This document shows, piece by piece, positions 26,660-36,693 of a stretch of DNA of 64,000 nucleotides. The DNA is from Methylobacterium sp. WSM2598. GTDB lineage: Bacteria; Pseudomonadota; Alphaproteobacteria; Rhizobiales; Beijerinckiaceae. Both the position numbers and the translations under genes were made by a program. Location: positions 3,962,802-4,026,801 of the forward strand of contig NZ_KB900609.1 of the NCBI RefSeq assembly GCF_000379105.1, written 5' to 3'. A model generated the notes under the pieces. That model saw only the letters and a list, made by a program, of their open reading frames with translations. It had not been told where the DNA came from and searched no databases. Position 1 is the stretch's first letter; each line of letters starts with the position of its first letter.

Positions 26660-28534
26660 TTGGAGTCGAGGGGTGCTGGAGGCCTCGTGGGTCCCCGGTG
26701 CTGGCGTGGCGGTGTGCGTATCAACAAGGCCTTGGCGACCCTGATCGACGCCCGCCTCGCGGGCCTCGTGCACGACTCCGTCTCGGAGGAATCCGGCGAG
26801 CGGGGCCGCCACGAGCGTTTCCTGATCTCGCGCCTCGCGACCGGCGCGGTGAGCATGGCGCTGCTGCCCCCCTACCTGCTCTGGCGGGGGGTGCCGTCGC
26901 TGCTGGAGGCGGGCGTCGCCGTCTGCCTCATGCTGCCGGTGGTGGCGGCCTTCCTGCTCGCCCGGACGGGGCGGCTGACCCCGGCGCACGCCCTCTCGGC
27001 CGCGGCCCATGCGGGCTTCATCGTCTGCCTCGCGCAGCTCACCGGGGGTCCGGTCTCGGCCGCGACGCTCTGGCTCGCGCTGATCCCGATCGAGGCGCTG
27101 ATGGCCGGCACCCACCGGGCCGCCATCGCGGCGGCCGGGATCGCGGCGGCGGCGGCGGTCGCGATCGCCTGCCTGGACCCGCCCGCGGAACCCCCGCTCG
27201 CCTGGTCGGCGGCCCTGGCGATGCCGGTCTTCGCCGTCACGGCGATCTGCCACGTGCTCTCCCTGGCGCTCGAATTCCGGCGTCGCGAGGGCAGCTGGAA
27301 CGACCGCCTCCAGCAGGCCTCGGCGCGCAACGCCCTGCTCCTCGACGTCATCGACGACCTCGTGACCTGGCACGACCGCGGCGGCGGCGTGGTCCAGGCG
27401 AGCCGCGGGGCGCTGCGCCTGGCCGGGGCGGCGCCGCAGACGCTCCTCGGCCGCGGCCTCCTCGGCCGGATCCACGTCCAGGACCGGCCGGCCTTCCTGA
27501 AGGCGATCAGCGACGCGGGCAGCCTCGACGGGCCGGTGACCGTGCAGGTGCGCCTGCACACCGACCTCGCGGCCTCGGGCGAGGCGGGCCGGGTGATCTG
27601 GGTCGAGATGCGCGCCCACCGGGTGCCGCCCGGCGCGCGGGCCGGCGCTCCCCACCACAGCGCCGTGGTGGCGGTGACCCGCGACGTGTCCGAGCAGCGC
27701 CGCCACGCGGAGGAGATGGAGCGGGCCCGCGCCGAGGCGGAGCGCGCCGACGCGGTCAAGAGCCGCTTCCTCGCGGTGGTCAGCCACGAGTTGCGCACCC
27801 CGCTCAACGCGATCATCGGCTTCTCCGAGATGCTCTCGGCCGAGGCCAACCTCGCCCTGCCGCCGGAGCGGCAGCGCGAATACGCGGCGATCATCCACGG
27901 CTCCGGCCGGCACCTCCTGGAGGTCGTGAACGCGCTCCTCGACCTCACCAAGATCCAGAGCGGCAGCTTCGACTTCGCGCCGGAACCGTTCGACCTGCGC
28001 GCCCTGGTCAACGGCTGCTGCGACCTGATGCAGCTGCGCGCCGACCAGGGCGGCATCGAGCTGATGCGCGACGTCCCCCGCGACCTGCCGGAACTCACGG
28101 CGGATCCGCGCGCCTGCCGCCAGATGCTGATCAACCTGCTGTCGAATGCCGTGAAGTTCACGCCGCGGGGCGGGCGGATCACGGTCGCGGTGAGGGCGAT
28201 CTACGACCGCATCGAGATGTCCGTCACCGATACCGGCGTCGGCATCGCGGAGGCCGACCTGCCGCGGCTGGGCGATCCGTTCTTCCAGGCGGGCGACTCG
28301 GCGGCCTATGCGCGGATGCACGAGGGCACGGGGCTCGGGCTCTCCGTGGTGCGGGGCCTCGTCGGCCTGCACGACGGCGAGCTGCTGCTCGAGAGCTCGG
28401 TCGCCCGCGGCACCCGCGTGGTGGTGGTGCTGCCGCTCGACTGCCGCGGCGGGCCGCGCAGCGGCGGCCCGGTGCCGATCCGCACCGCCCCGCTCGCCGA
28501 GCCCGGCGCCGTGCCGCTGCTGCGCGCGAGCTGA
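26660..28534 (+). CDS. Membrane sensor histidine kinase, DivJ-like
   Basis: 624 residues from TTG 26660 (GAGGG at 9 nt); GTG 26714 is an alternative. The N-terminal region reads G-L-V-H-D-S-V, then E-R-F-L-I-S-R-L, followed by about six membrane helices without a large periplasmic domain. A PAS-like region (residues 220-350) and a short coiled coil lead to the kinase core: H-box S-H-E-L-R-T-P-L-N-A-I-I-G-F with His at about 376, N-box N-L-L-S-N-A-V-K-F, G1 D-T-G-V-G-I, G2 G-T-G-L-G-L. The layout matches DivJ/PleC-type kinases that act on DivK in alphaproteobacterial cell-cycle control. The role is inferred; no response regulator is adjacent. Confidence 0.82.
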   Translation: MESRGAGGLVGPRCWRGGVRINKALATLIDARLAGLVHDSVSEESGERGRHERFLISRLATGAVSMALLPPYLLWRGVPSLLEAGVAVCLMLPVVAAFLLARTGRLTPAHALSAAAHAGFIVCLAQLTGGPVSAATLWLALIPIEALMAGTHRAAIAAAGIAAAAAVAIACLDPPAEPPLAWSAALAMPVFAVTAICHVLSLALEFRRREGSWNDRLQQASARNALLLDVIDDLVTWHDRGGGVVQASRGALRLAGAAPQTLLGRGLLGRIHVQDRPAFLKAISDAGSLDGPVTVQVRLHTDLAASGEAGRVIWVEMRAHRVPPGARAGAPHHSAVVAVTRDVSEQRRHAEEMERARAEAERADAVKSRFLAVVSHELRTPLNAIIGFSEMLSAEANLALPPERQREYAAIIHGSGRHLLEVVNALLDLTKIQSGSFDFAPEPFDLRALVNGCCDLMQLRADQGGIELMRDVPRDLPELTADPRACRQMLINLLSNAVKFTPRGGRITVAVRAIYDRIEMSVTDTGVGIAEADLPRLGDPFFQAGDSAAYARMHEGTGLGLSVVRGLVGLHDGELLLESSVARGTRVVVVLPLDCRGGPRSGGPVPIRTAPLAEPGAVPLLRAS

Positions 28535-28542
28535 GGCCCGGC

Positions 28543-28680
28543 TCAGGCCGCGTCCCCGCCGACCAGGGCGGCGAGGCGCGCCCGGCCCCGGCCGAGCCGG
28601 CTCTCGACCGTGCCGGGCTCGCAGCCGAGCCAGCGGGCCGCCTCGTCGTCGCCGAGCGCCCCGCGCCGGGGGCCGCCCCG
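28543..28680 (-). pseudogene. Remnant of an ECF sigma factor (region 4 only)
   Basis: The minus strand reads L-G-D-D-E-A-A-R-W-L-G-C-E-P-G-T-V-E-S-R and then L-G-R-G-R-A-R-L-A-A-L and a stop. This is the helix-turn-helix of sigma region 4.2 as found at the end of ECF sigma factors. Nothing of region 2 can be found upstream, where the frame meets unrelated GC-rich sequence. It sits just after the DivJ-like kinase gene on the opposite strand. Confidence 0.65.
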
Positions 28681-28701
28681 GCCGGGCCGGGGCCTGCCCG
28701 G

Positions 28702-28863
28702 TCAGAACGTCTCGCGGATCGCCTCGACGGCGTCCTTGGCTTCGCCGAGCCCCTTCAGCGCTCGGCCCTTCAGCTCCTGCGCCCTCCCCTCGGCCTGAAG
28801 CTTCCGGTCGCCCGTGAGGCCGTCGATCCCCTGCTTGGCGTGGCCGGCCGCCTCGTCGGCCAT
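28702..28863 (-). CDS. CsbD-family protein, small or 5'-truncated
   Basis: 53 residues from ATG 28863: M-A-D-E-A-A-G-H-A-K-Q-G-I, then T-G-D-R-K-L-Q-A-E-G, Q-E-L-K-G and G-E-A-K-D-A-V. This is the repeated hydrophilic helix pattern of CsbD stress proteins. The preceding codons D-L-I-E-G also fit the family, but no start with a ribosome site is seen there, so the gene may have lost its own start. CsbD genes are usually under general stress control, which agrees with the sigma-factor remnant beside it. It may be functional or decayed. Confidence 0.55.
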   Translation of the reverse strand: MADEAAGHAKQGIDGLTGDRKLQAEGRAQELKGRALKGLGEAKDAVEAIRETF

Positions 28864-29052
28864 GCCCTCGATCAGGTCCGCGGTCCCGGCGCCGGCCCCG
28901 GATCGGCCCGGCCCGGCAGCGCCGAGAGGATCCCGGATGGGCGGGAGATCGGCCGCGCCCGCGCGGACGAGGCCCTGGTCGCCGGCGAGGCCGCGGCCGT
29001 GAACCCCTCCGACGCCAAGGCGGCGCTCGGCCCGATGCCCTCCGCGGTCTTT

Positions 29053-29156
29053 CCCCGGACCCCCGCCCCGGACCCCCGCCCCGGACCCCCGCCCCGCACC
29101 TCCGCCCCGCACCTCCGCCCCGCACCTCCGCCCCGCGCCTCCGCCCCGCACCCCCG
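29053..29156. repeat. 13-bp tandem repeat, eight copies
   Basis: Three copies of CCCCGGACCCCCG pass into CCCCGCACCTCCG and variants, eight units in all. Because the unit is 13 bp it shifts the reading frame, so the surrounding sequence is unlikely to code across it. Confidence 0.9.
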
Positions 29157-29159
29157 GGC

Positions 29160-29399
29160 GCGACTTCGCGGGCCGCGTCCGCGAAGGCCCGGCAGCGCTC
29201 GTCGGCAAGGCGGTGTTCGGCTCCTCGGGCGACCTCGGCATCCGGCGGGACGGCACCCCTGCGAGCCACCTCGTGGTCGAGGCGGAGGCGCTGGTCGCGA
29301 GGCAGGAGGGGATCGGCATGGAGGAGGCGGCCGGCCGAGGCGGACCGGGCGGTGCTCGGCGCCTCGCGGAACCGGCTGATCCTGCGCCCCGGGCCCTGA
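29160..29399 (+). pseudogene. Probable PRC-barrel domain remnant, frameshifted
   Basis: One frame reads G-K-A-V-F-G-S-S-G-D-L-G-I, then D-G-T-P-A-S-H-L-V-V-E-A, and a second frame gives A-D-R-A-V-L-G-A-S-R-N-R-L-I-L before a stop. Joined, these recall a PRC-barrel domain of the type found in stress-related proteins. At least one frameshift lies near 29330-29345, and the 5' part has been replaced by the 13-bp repeats. The assignment is tentative. Confidence 0.4.
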
Positions 29400-29809
29400 G
29401 CGCATCCCACCCCTTGCCCCTGTCCGGCCGCTCGGGGCCGCCACGCGGCGTCAATCCCGGCAAGTTTGGCCTTCATGGACAGCGCCTTGACGCAAAATAT
29501 CAGGCAATGCTTCTATCCTTACGTCATCACAATCTGACCGCGCAGTCACACCGAAAACACCATCGAGACTTTTACAATCTTTGACAGACATAGCTAATCC
29601 GGCATAGCCATGTCGGAGATGTGATCTCCGCCGTCTCGGTCTTCGCCGGCCGCAGGACACCCACGGGGCTCCCCAATTGGGCCTAAGATCTGGAACTTCC
29701 GGAAGAATCCGGGCCGTCCAGGAGCCGATTAAGGGATTTTTTCGGAAGCCGCTCTACAACAGCGGGGTCGGTTCATCCTGATCGATCGGCAGACTTGCAG
29801 GCAGGCCGC
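29400..29809. other. Non-coding, AT-richer region upstream of the GAF-PAS-GGDEF gene
   Basis: About 410 bp. From 29490 to 29620 the sequence is clearly AT-richer than its surroundings. A TTGACA at 29580-29585 is a possible -35 box without a convincing -10. No gene is supported. Confidence 0.4.
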
Positions 29810-31216
29810 ATGTCCGTTTCGACTGCTGCTGTGACGAGACGCCCGGATCCGGCGTGGGGTCCGCGGCCGTTCGGAAGTGGGGCGGAGTCCCACCTCGACG
29901 CGATGTGCCGCACGGCCGCGGCCCTGCTCGGCCTGCCGGCCGCCCTGGTGTCGCGCGCGGGGGCGGAGGGCCACCGGATCGAGGCGGCGTGCGGGCTCCC
30001 GGCCGCGGAGGCGCCCCGGGCGGCCGCGCTCTGCGCGCAGGTCCTCCTGGGCGACGAGGTGCTGGTGGTCGAGGATGCGGCGGAGGATCCGCGCGTCTCC
30101 GAGGCGGGCCGGGGGCGCGGGAGCTTCCTGAGGTTCTTCGCCGGAGTTCCGCTGATCCTGGCTCCGGGCCTGCGCCTCGGGGTGCTGGCCGTGCTCGGCC
30201 CGACCCCGCGCCGCGTCTCGCCCGAGGAGCGCGCGCGCCTCGCGGATCTCGCGGCGATCGTCGGCGCGCATCTGCGCCTGCGCCACACCGAGGCGGTCCT
30301 GCGCACCAGCGAGGCGCATTTCCGGCTCCTGGCCGAGAGCGCCTCCGACATGATCGTGCTCGCCGACGCGGACACGACCCGGCGCTACGTCTCGCCGGCC
30401 TCGCTCCCCCTCCTCGGCTACGCGCCCGAGGAACTCGTCGGCACCCGCCCGATCGACGGCGTCCACCCGGACGACGCGGCGGGCTACCGCGCCCTGCTCG
30501 ATCGCGTGAGCCGCGGCGAGGCCGACCGGGTCGTGGGCCGGCAGCGCTACCGGCGCAAGGACGGCCGCTTCGTCTGGGTCGAGGCGACGTTCAGCGTGAT
30601 GCGCGAGGGCGGGACGGGCCTGCCCACCGGCTACGTGGCGGCGGTGCGCGACATCTCGGAGCGCAAGGAGGCGGAGAGCCGGATCGCGCATCTGGCGCTC
30701 CACGACGCGCTCACGGGCCTGCCGAACCGCCTGCTGCTGCGCGACCGGTTGCAGCAGGAACTGGCCCTGGTGCAGCGCTACGGCGGCGCCTTCGCGCTGC
30801 TCTGCCTCGACCTCGACCATTTCAAGGAGGTGAACGACCGCTTCGGCCACGCGGCCGGCGACGCGCTCCTGTGCGCCGCGGCCGAGCGGATCCGGCGCAT
30901 CATCCGGACCGAGGACACGGCGGCGCGGATCGGCGGGGACGAGTTCGTGATCCTCCAGACCCGCACGAACCAGCCGGTCAATGCCGAGGCCATGGCCCGC
31001 CGCCTGATCGAGGCGCTCCACGCCCCCTTCGCCCTCGCGGGCTTTCCCCCGCTCACCGTGGGAGTGAGCATCGGGGTCGCCTTCGCCCCGCGCGACAGTC
31101 TCGACGGGGAGGGACTCTACCGGCTGGCAGACCAGGCGCTCTACGCCGCCAAGGCGGCGGGGCGCGGCGTCGTGCGCCTCGCCCCGCACTCTGCCCGCGC
31201 GCGCGCCGGGGCCTGA
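29810..31216 (+). CDS. Soluble diguanylate cyclase with GAF and PAS domains
   Basis: 468 residues from ATG 29810; a TTG five codons upstream is possible. Residues about 25-165 are GAF-like (the end reads R-F-F-A-G-V-P-L-I-L, L-R-L-G-V-L-A-V-L). Residues 170-290 are a PAS domain with PAC tail (H-F-R-L-L-A-E-S-A-S-D-M-I, V-H-P-D-D, R-R-K-D-G-R-F-V-W-V, A-A-V-R-D-I-S-E-R-K). The GGDEF domain follows: D-A-L-T-G-L-P-N-R, D-L-D-H-F-K-E-V-N-D, active site R-I-G-G-D-E-F with an R-T-E-D inhibitory site five residues earlier. No EAL domain and no membrane helix. It should make c-di-GMP under control of two small-ligand or redox sensors. Confidence 0.92.
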   Translation: MSVSTAAVTRRPDPAWGPRPFGSGAESHLDAMCRTAAALLGLPAALVSRAGAEGHRIEAACGLPAAEAPRAAALCAQVLLGDEVLVVEDAAEDPRVSEAGRGRGSFLRFFAGVPLILAPGLRLGVLAVLGPTPRRVSPEERARLADLAAIVGAHLRLRHTEAVLRTSEAHFRLLAESASDMIVLADADTTRRYVSPASLPLLGYAPEELVGTRPIDGVHPDDAAGYRALLDRVSRGEADRVVGRQRYRRKDGRFVWVEATFSVMREGGTGLPTGYVAAVRDISERKEAESRIAHLALHDALTGLPNRLLLRDRLQQELALVQRYGGAFALLCLDLDHFKEVNDRFGHAAGDALLCAAAERIRRIIRTEDTAARIGGDEFVILQTRTNQPVNAEAMARRLIEALHAPFALAGFPPLTVGVSIGVAFAPRDSLDGEGLYRLADQALYAAKAAGRGVVRLAPHSARARAGA

Positions 31217-31228
31217 TCCGGGATCGGC

Positions 31229-31330
31229 TTGATCGAAGCGGATCCCGGCTCACACGCCTGCGCGGCGCCTGAGCCACGCCGACATCCGCATTGCCGAAAT
31301 GGGAGATGGCGAAGCCATCAACCGGACCGC
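31229..31330. repeat. Dispersed repeat, family B (single unit)
   Basis: The unit reads GCGCGGCGCCTGAGCCACGC, then CGACATCCGCATTGCCGAAA and ATGGCGAAGCCATCAACCGG. It follows the stop of the GGDEF gene. Related units lie at 42640-42775, 53443-53655 and 59030-59096. It contains a short palindrome around GATGGCGAAGCCATC. Confidence 0.75.
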
Positions 31331-32242
31331 GTGTGAGCGCGGCCCGGCGCGGGGTTCCGCTCCCGGGCGGGATCGCCCCTTCTCGATGAGGCACGCGAAT
31401 CCGCGCGGTCGGGCGGCCCGACCGGGCGCGAAGGGGTGTGTCGAGGCGACGCGCTCCCCGCCCCGCCACGCGGCGGGCCGGATTACCGCGCGAGCGGCGG
31501 CGCGAAAGGCGCAGATCATGCACGCCTCGCGAGAGGGTGCTCGCCCGGCCCGGAGGCAAGCGATCCTGGCGCGACACGTCGGCGTTGGCCGGCCGCCCGC
31601 GCGGCCGGAGATAGGGCGTGGTCCTCGCGCTGGCGTTGCCTGTACGACCACTCTGCGGAGCGCCTTCGTTTGGTCTTGTCGTGGGACGTCTCGCAGACTG
31701 CACCTCAGGTCGTCGATGCGCGACATCCTGGGATTCGCCGAAATGCGCCCTTGGGTCTTGTCACACCTCTTCGCTGCCATAGAGGGAGCTTCGATGTGAG
31801 TGTCGATCATCATGAAATTTGACTACATCTCTCGTTTTATTTTCTTCGCACGTTGAATTCAGGCGGCACAGGCGGAGTTTCATACCAAGCTGATTGCCTA
31901 ATAGCGCTTTATTACGTTAGGGTACAAAAGGGATTGCTCCGCCACAGCGATGATGCCATCCTATCAAGAGTTCGAGAAGAATCAAGCGAAGCCGATTACG
32001 GATTAGCATGATGGCGATGCATCATAGATAATTGGCAACAGTGCTATGACAGCATGCGATTATGCAAGCTAGATATGACATATTGCAGATTACCTCATAT
32101 TATTAATTCGACCAAACAGAGCAATTTCACAGAAATCTATTATGGATTTCGATATGAGTTATACGATTATTTCAGGTGTAAAAGCACCATTTATATCAGT
32201 TAATTACTGCAATTTTCTACGCTCGTTTATTCGCCGAGAGAT
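31331..32242. other. Gene-poor region including an AT-rich island (about 31790-32230)
   Basis: No gene is supported. The first 450 bp are of normal composition. From about 31790 the base composition changes sharply to roughly 60% AT, with homopolymer-rich sequence such as TCGTTTTATTTTCTTC, and reverts at about 32235. Frames in it are short and have codon use unlike the rest of the window. It probably marks acquired DNA or a deletion scar. Confidence 0.6.
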
Positions 32243-32266
32243 CAAGACCGTCCGATCGCCGCGGCG

Positions 32267-33043
32267 GTGCTGGCCGTTCTGGCGACCGAGAGCCAGGGCA
32301 CCGGCAACCTCGCCCTGTTCCCGGTCATCGTCCTGGCCTTCGGTCCGCTCGGCGGATTCGCCGCAGACTCGGCCCGACCGCCCCGCCCATCCCGGGGCGA
32401 TCATGGGGCGAGCGCACTCGTCGTCGCTCTCCTGGTGACCGCGGGCTACCCTCTGGCGGAGTCCATCCTGCGCCGCGGGAGCACGATGGCGGTCCATCAC
32501 CTCGCCTCCATGAGGCGCGAGCCCGCACTCGACGCGGTGATCGGGCGCGCGCTCGTCCCGCAGCGGACCAGCACGGTCGCCGATCGCTACACGGCCCTCT
32601 GGCACGGCCCCGAGGCAACCAAGGTGATCGTCCAAGGGGCCGATTCCGCCTTCGCGGGCGGCCTGAACGCGACCGAACCCGCGATGAGCCTCGCATGGGC
32701 GCGCGAGGTCGCGGCCATGGGCGAGTTGGTGCGACGGCGCAACCTCGTCCACCCGCCGATGCGGGTGACCACGATCGGCTACGTCGAACCTTTCGGCCGC
32801 CTTCTCGGCGCCTCTCCCACGCCCGGCACCAAACTCTGGCTCGATCCCTTGCGGACGGTCGGCAAGCTGACGGTCGACGAGGCACGCGCCTACCTGGCGA
32901 AGGCCGATGCCGTCTTCGTCCAGACATGCCCACTCAATCCCACGCTTCGGGAGATGACCGACACGTCGTTCCTGGCGGCACTCCGGGAGCGGTCCAACCT
33001 TGCCGATGCCACCGCCTGCTACGAGGTCTGGCTGCGCGCCTGA
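32267..33043 (+). CDS. Membrane-protein C-terminal fragment of unknown function
   Basis: 258 residues from GTG 32267, but the coding character continues a few codons upstream (D-R-P-I-A-A-A-V-L) until it meets the AT-rich island. The N-terminal 70 residues hold two membrane helices (A-L-F-P-V-I-V-L-A-F-G-P-L and A-L-V-V-A-L-L-V-T-A-G-Y). The remainder is a soluble domain with V-T-T-I-G-Y-V-E-P-F and W-L-D-P-L-R-T-V-G. This looks like the end of a larger polytopic envelope protein, possibly of the glycosyltransferase-39 type, that has lost its N-terminal part. I do not recognise the family firmly. It may be a pseudogene. Confidence 0.5.
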   Translation: MLAVLATESQGTGNLALFPVIVLAFGPLGGFAADSARPPRPSRGDHGASALVVALLVTAGYPLAESILRRGSTMAVHHLASMRREPALDAVIGRALVPQRTSTVADRYTALWHGPEATKVIVQGADSAFAGGLNATEPAMSLAWAREVAAMGELVRRRNLVHPPMRVTTIGYVEPFGRLLGASPTPGTKLWLDPLRTVGKLTVDEARAYLAKADAVFVQTCPLNPTLREMTDTSFLAALRERSNLADATACYEVWLRA

Positions 33044-33128
33044 GCGGACCCGTCCGCATCCGGCGAGGGCCACTCCGTTGCGGGCCCGCCGCCGGCGTCA
33101 CCGCCGAACGCCGCCGGGCCCGCTCCGA

Positions 33129-33400
33129 TCAGCGCTCGCTGCGGCGCGCGTCGAAGCAGGTCTTCGTCTGGCCGGGGGCCGGGTCGCCGAAATTCTGGTT
33201 GTTGCACGCGACTTGGCCGCCCTGCGGGAAGGGCCGGCCGTCCTGCCCGGAACGCCGGAGAAGACGGTGGTCGGTCAGGGCATCACGCGGACCTCGCCCT
33301 CCGGCACGCAGGGCACGAGGTCGTCGGTGTTCACCTGGGCCTGCGCCGCCCCGGCGGCCAAGCCGAGGGCCCATCCGGCGATCACCACGGCCGCGCGCAT
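33129..33400 (-). pseudogene. Small Cys-containing secreted protein, interrupted
   Basis: From ATG 33400, with GGGAG upstream, the frame codes for a signal peptide (A-A-V-V-I-A-G-W-A-L-G-L-A-A-G-A-A-Q-A) and then L-V-P-C-V-P-E-G-E before TGA at 33275. Past the stop the same frame gives T-T-V-F-S-G-V-P-G-R, and another frame gives G-G-Q-V-A-C-N-N-Q-N-F-G-D-P-A-P-G and K-T-C-F. These pieces fit one family of small disulfide-containing exported proteins with a conserved V-x-C-N-N-x-x-F-G-D-P end. So the gene has one nonsense change and one frameshift. Confidence 0.6.
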
Positions 33401-33581
33401 CGTCCCGTCTCCCTCGCCCCTGATCCGGCCCGCGCACAGCACGGCAAGCGTGGCGGCGGAGGTCGCGCCGGACCTTGTCCACCCGCGCGGCGGTCCGCGG
33501 GACGGCGCGGCCCGGACCGGCGCTTGTGGGCGGGGCGCCGGGCCGCTAACCCGGGACGAGACAGATCAGGGAGTGCGCCAG

Positions 33582-34373
33582 ATGGGCAGCGAGGGACGGA
33601 CGGACGAGTTGCTGGTCTCGATCGACGGGGGCATCGCCCGCGCGACCTTCAACCGGCCGCAGGCGCGCAACGCGCTCACCTTCGCGATGTACGAGGACCT
33701 CGCCGCCTTCTGCGCGCGCGTCAACGAGGATCCCTCGGTGCGGGTGCTCGTCATCTCCGGGGCCGGCGGCAAGGCCTTCGCGGCGGGGACGGACATCGCC
33801 CAGTTCCGCGCCTTCACGACGCCGCAGGACCCGCTCGATTACGAGCGGCGCATCGACCGCATCCTGTCGACCCTGGAGACCTGCCAAGTCCCGACCATCG
33901 CGTCGGTCGCGGGGGCCTGCACAGGCGGCGGGGCGGCGATCGCGGCCTGCTGCGACCTGCGCGTCGCCTCCGCGGAGGCCCGGTTCGGCTTCCCGATCGC
34001 CCGGACCCTCGGCAATTGCCTCTCGCTGTCGAGCCTCGCGCGGCTCTCGGGCCTGGTCGGCGCGGCCCGGGTCAAGGAGATGATCTTTACGGGCCGGCTC
34101 TACGAGGCCGAGGAGGCGAAGGCGGCGGGCTTCCTGCACGAGGTCGTGCCGGACGCGGACGCGCTCGCGGCCCGCACCGAGGCGCTCGCCCTCACCGTCG
34201 CGGCCCAGGCCCCGCTGACCCTGCGCGCCACCAAGGAGGGGCTGCGCCGCATCCAGGCGGTCCCCTCCGAGGCGGGCGACGACCTGATCCTGATGTGTTA
34301 CACGAGCGAGGATTTCCGCGAGGGGATCGAGGCCTTCCTGGGCAAGCGCCCGCCGCAGTGGAAGGGGCGCTGA
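33582..34373 (+). CDS. Enoyl-CoA hydratase/isomerase (crotonase) family protein
   Basis: 263 residues from ATG 33582. Crotonase fold features are clear: F-N-R-P-Q-A-R-N-A-L near 24-33, the oxyanion-hole loop F-A-A-G-T-D-I-A-Q-F, and A-G-A-C-T-G-G-G-A-A-I-A. The segment that normally carries the second catalytic Glu (F-P-E-x-x-L-G) reads F-P-I-A-R-T-L-G-N-C-L, without Glu. It is therefore unlikely to be a standard hydratase and may catalyse isomerisation, decarboxylation or thioester hydrolysis. It stands alone. Confidence 0.88.
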   Translation: MGSEGRTDELLVSIDGGIARATFNRPQARNALTFAMYEDLAAFCARVNEDPSVRVLVISGAGGKAFAAGTDIAQFRAFTTPQDPLDYERRIDRILSTLETCQVPTIASVAGACTGGGAAIAACCDLRVASAEARFGFPIARTLGNCLSLSSLARLSGLVGAARVKEMIFTGRLYEAEEAKAAGFLHEVVPDADALAARTEALALTVAAQAPLTLRATKEGLRRIQAVPSEAGDDLILMCYTSEDFREGIEAFLGKRPPQWKGR

Positions 34374-34392
34374 GGGCGCCCCAGCGCGGCGG

Positions 34393-34731
34393 TCAGTGGC
34401 CGCCGCCGCCCTTGCTCCCCTCCCCGCCGGCGCCCTTGCCGCCCTGCAGCGCCGCCACGGCGCGGACGTCCGCCCCGCGGCTGCAATCGGGCTCGCTGCG
34501 CTCCGCCCGGCAGGCATAGAGCCACGCCCCGACATCGGTGCCGCAGCGGCCGAGAAGCTGACCCGCCTGCTGCTTGAGGTCGGGCTTCTCGCCATCCTTC
34601 CTGGATTCGCTCGTTCTCTGCTGCGCCTGTTCCAACAGGCAGCTGCGCAGGCGCTGATCCAATTCCAGCGTCTGCGCCTCGGCGGAGGCCGCGGAGAGGA
34701 GCAGGGCAAGGGAGATGATCGTGATCCGCAT
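34393..34731 (-). CDS. Small exported protein, hypothetical
   Basis: 112 residues with a signal peptide (M-R-I-T-I-I-S-L-A-L-L-L-S-A-A-S-A, cleavage near A-E-A). The mature part is Gln/Glu-rich and helical with four cysteines (S-C-L-L, G-R-C-G, Y-A-C-R, D-C-S), suggesting two disulfides. It ends in a Gly-rich tail G-G-K-G-A-G-G. It is a plausible periplasmic protein of unknown role, convergent with the crotonase gene. Confidence 0.7.
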   Translation of the reverse strand: MRITIISLALLLSAASAEAQTLELDQRLRSCLLEQAQQRTSESRKDGEKPDLKQQAGQLLGRCGTDVGAWLYACRAERSEPDCSRGADVRAVAALQGGKGAGGEGSKGGGGH

Positions 34732-34907
34732 GCCCCTAGGTTAGCGGACGGAAGTTACCGGCCCGTCATCGGAACGCTTTGCAGTCTCCGCAGGCCGCCG
34801 GACTGACCGCGCCCGCGCGACGACTTGGCCGGGCGCGCCCGCGCGCCGATTGAGCGAGGCGCGGCGGCGGCGACCCGTCGCCGGGGCCGACCGGGGGCCC
34901 GAACGCA

Positions 34908-34933
34908 GAGAGGCCGCCTCGCGGCGGCCTCTC
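34908..34933 (-). terminator. Strong hairpin after groEL
   Basis: A perfect 11-bp stem GAGAGGCCGCC / GGCGGCCTCTC with a 4-nt loop begins 23 bp past the groEL stop. It lacks a long T-tract on the minus strand, so it may end transcription together with Rho or protect the 3' end. Confidence 0.7.
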
Positions 34934-34956
34934 CGTCTCGTGGTGGCGAGTGGACC

Positions 34957-36600
<1,644 letters not shown>

Positions 36601-36693
36601 ACCTCTCTGTTCGATCGTCGTCTTGCGCGATCCCCGGCGCGGCGCCCGCCTCGCGGGGGCGGCGCGGGGGTCGCGGCGGAATTCCGGGCCGCC

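Noticed and set aside
29053..29156. Possible CRISPR-like array
   Set aside because: The units are 13 bp and directly adjacent without spacers; no cas gene is present in the window.
26698..29379. An 893-residue plus-strand frame across the histidine kinase and the decayed patch
   Set aside because: It is out of frame with the kinase and is very Arg/Pro/Gly-rich, as expected of a shadow frame.
29580..29610. TTGACA followed by CATAGCC as a sigma-70 promoter
   Set aside because: The -10 match is poor. It is noted in the gap entry but not called as a promoter.
31250..31813. A 187-residue minus-strand frame downstream of the GGDEF gene
   Set aside because: Its C-terminal part is only the translated family B repeat (M-R-M-S-A-W-L-R-R-R-A), and the remainder has no supported start or domain.
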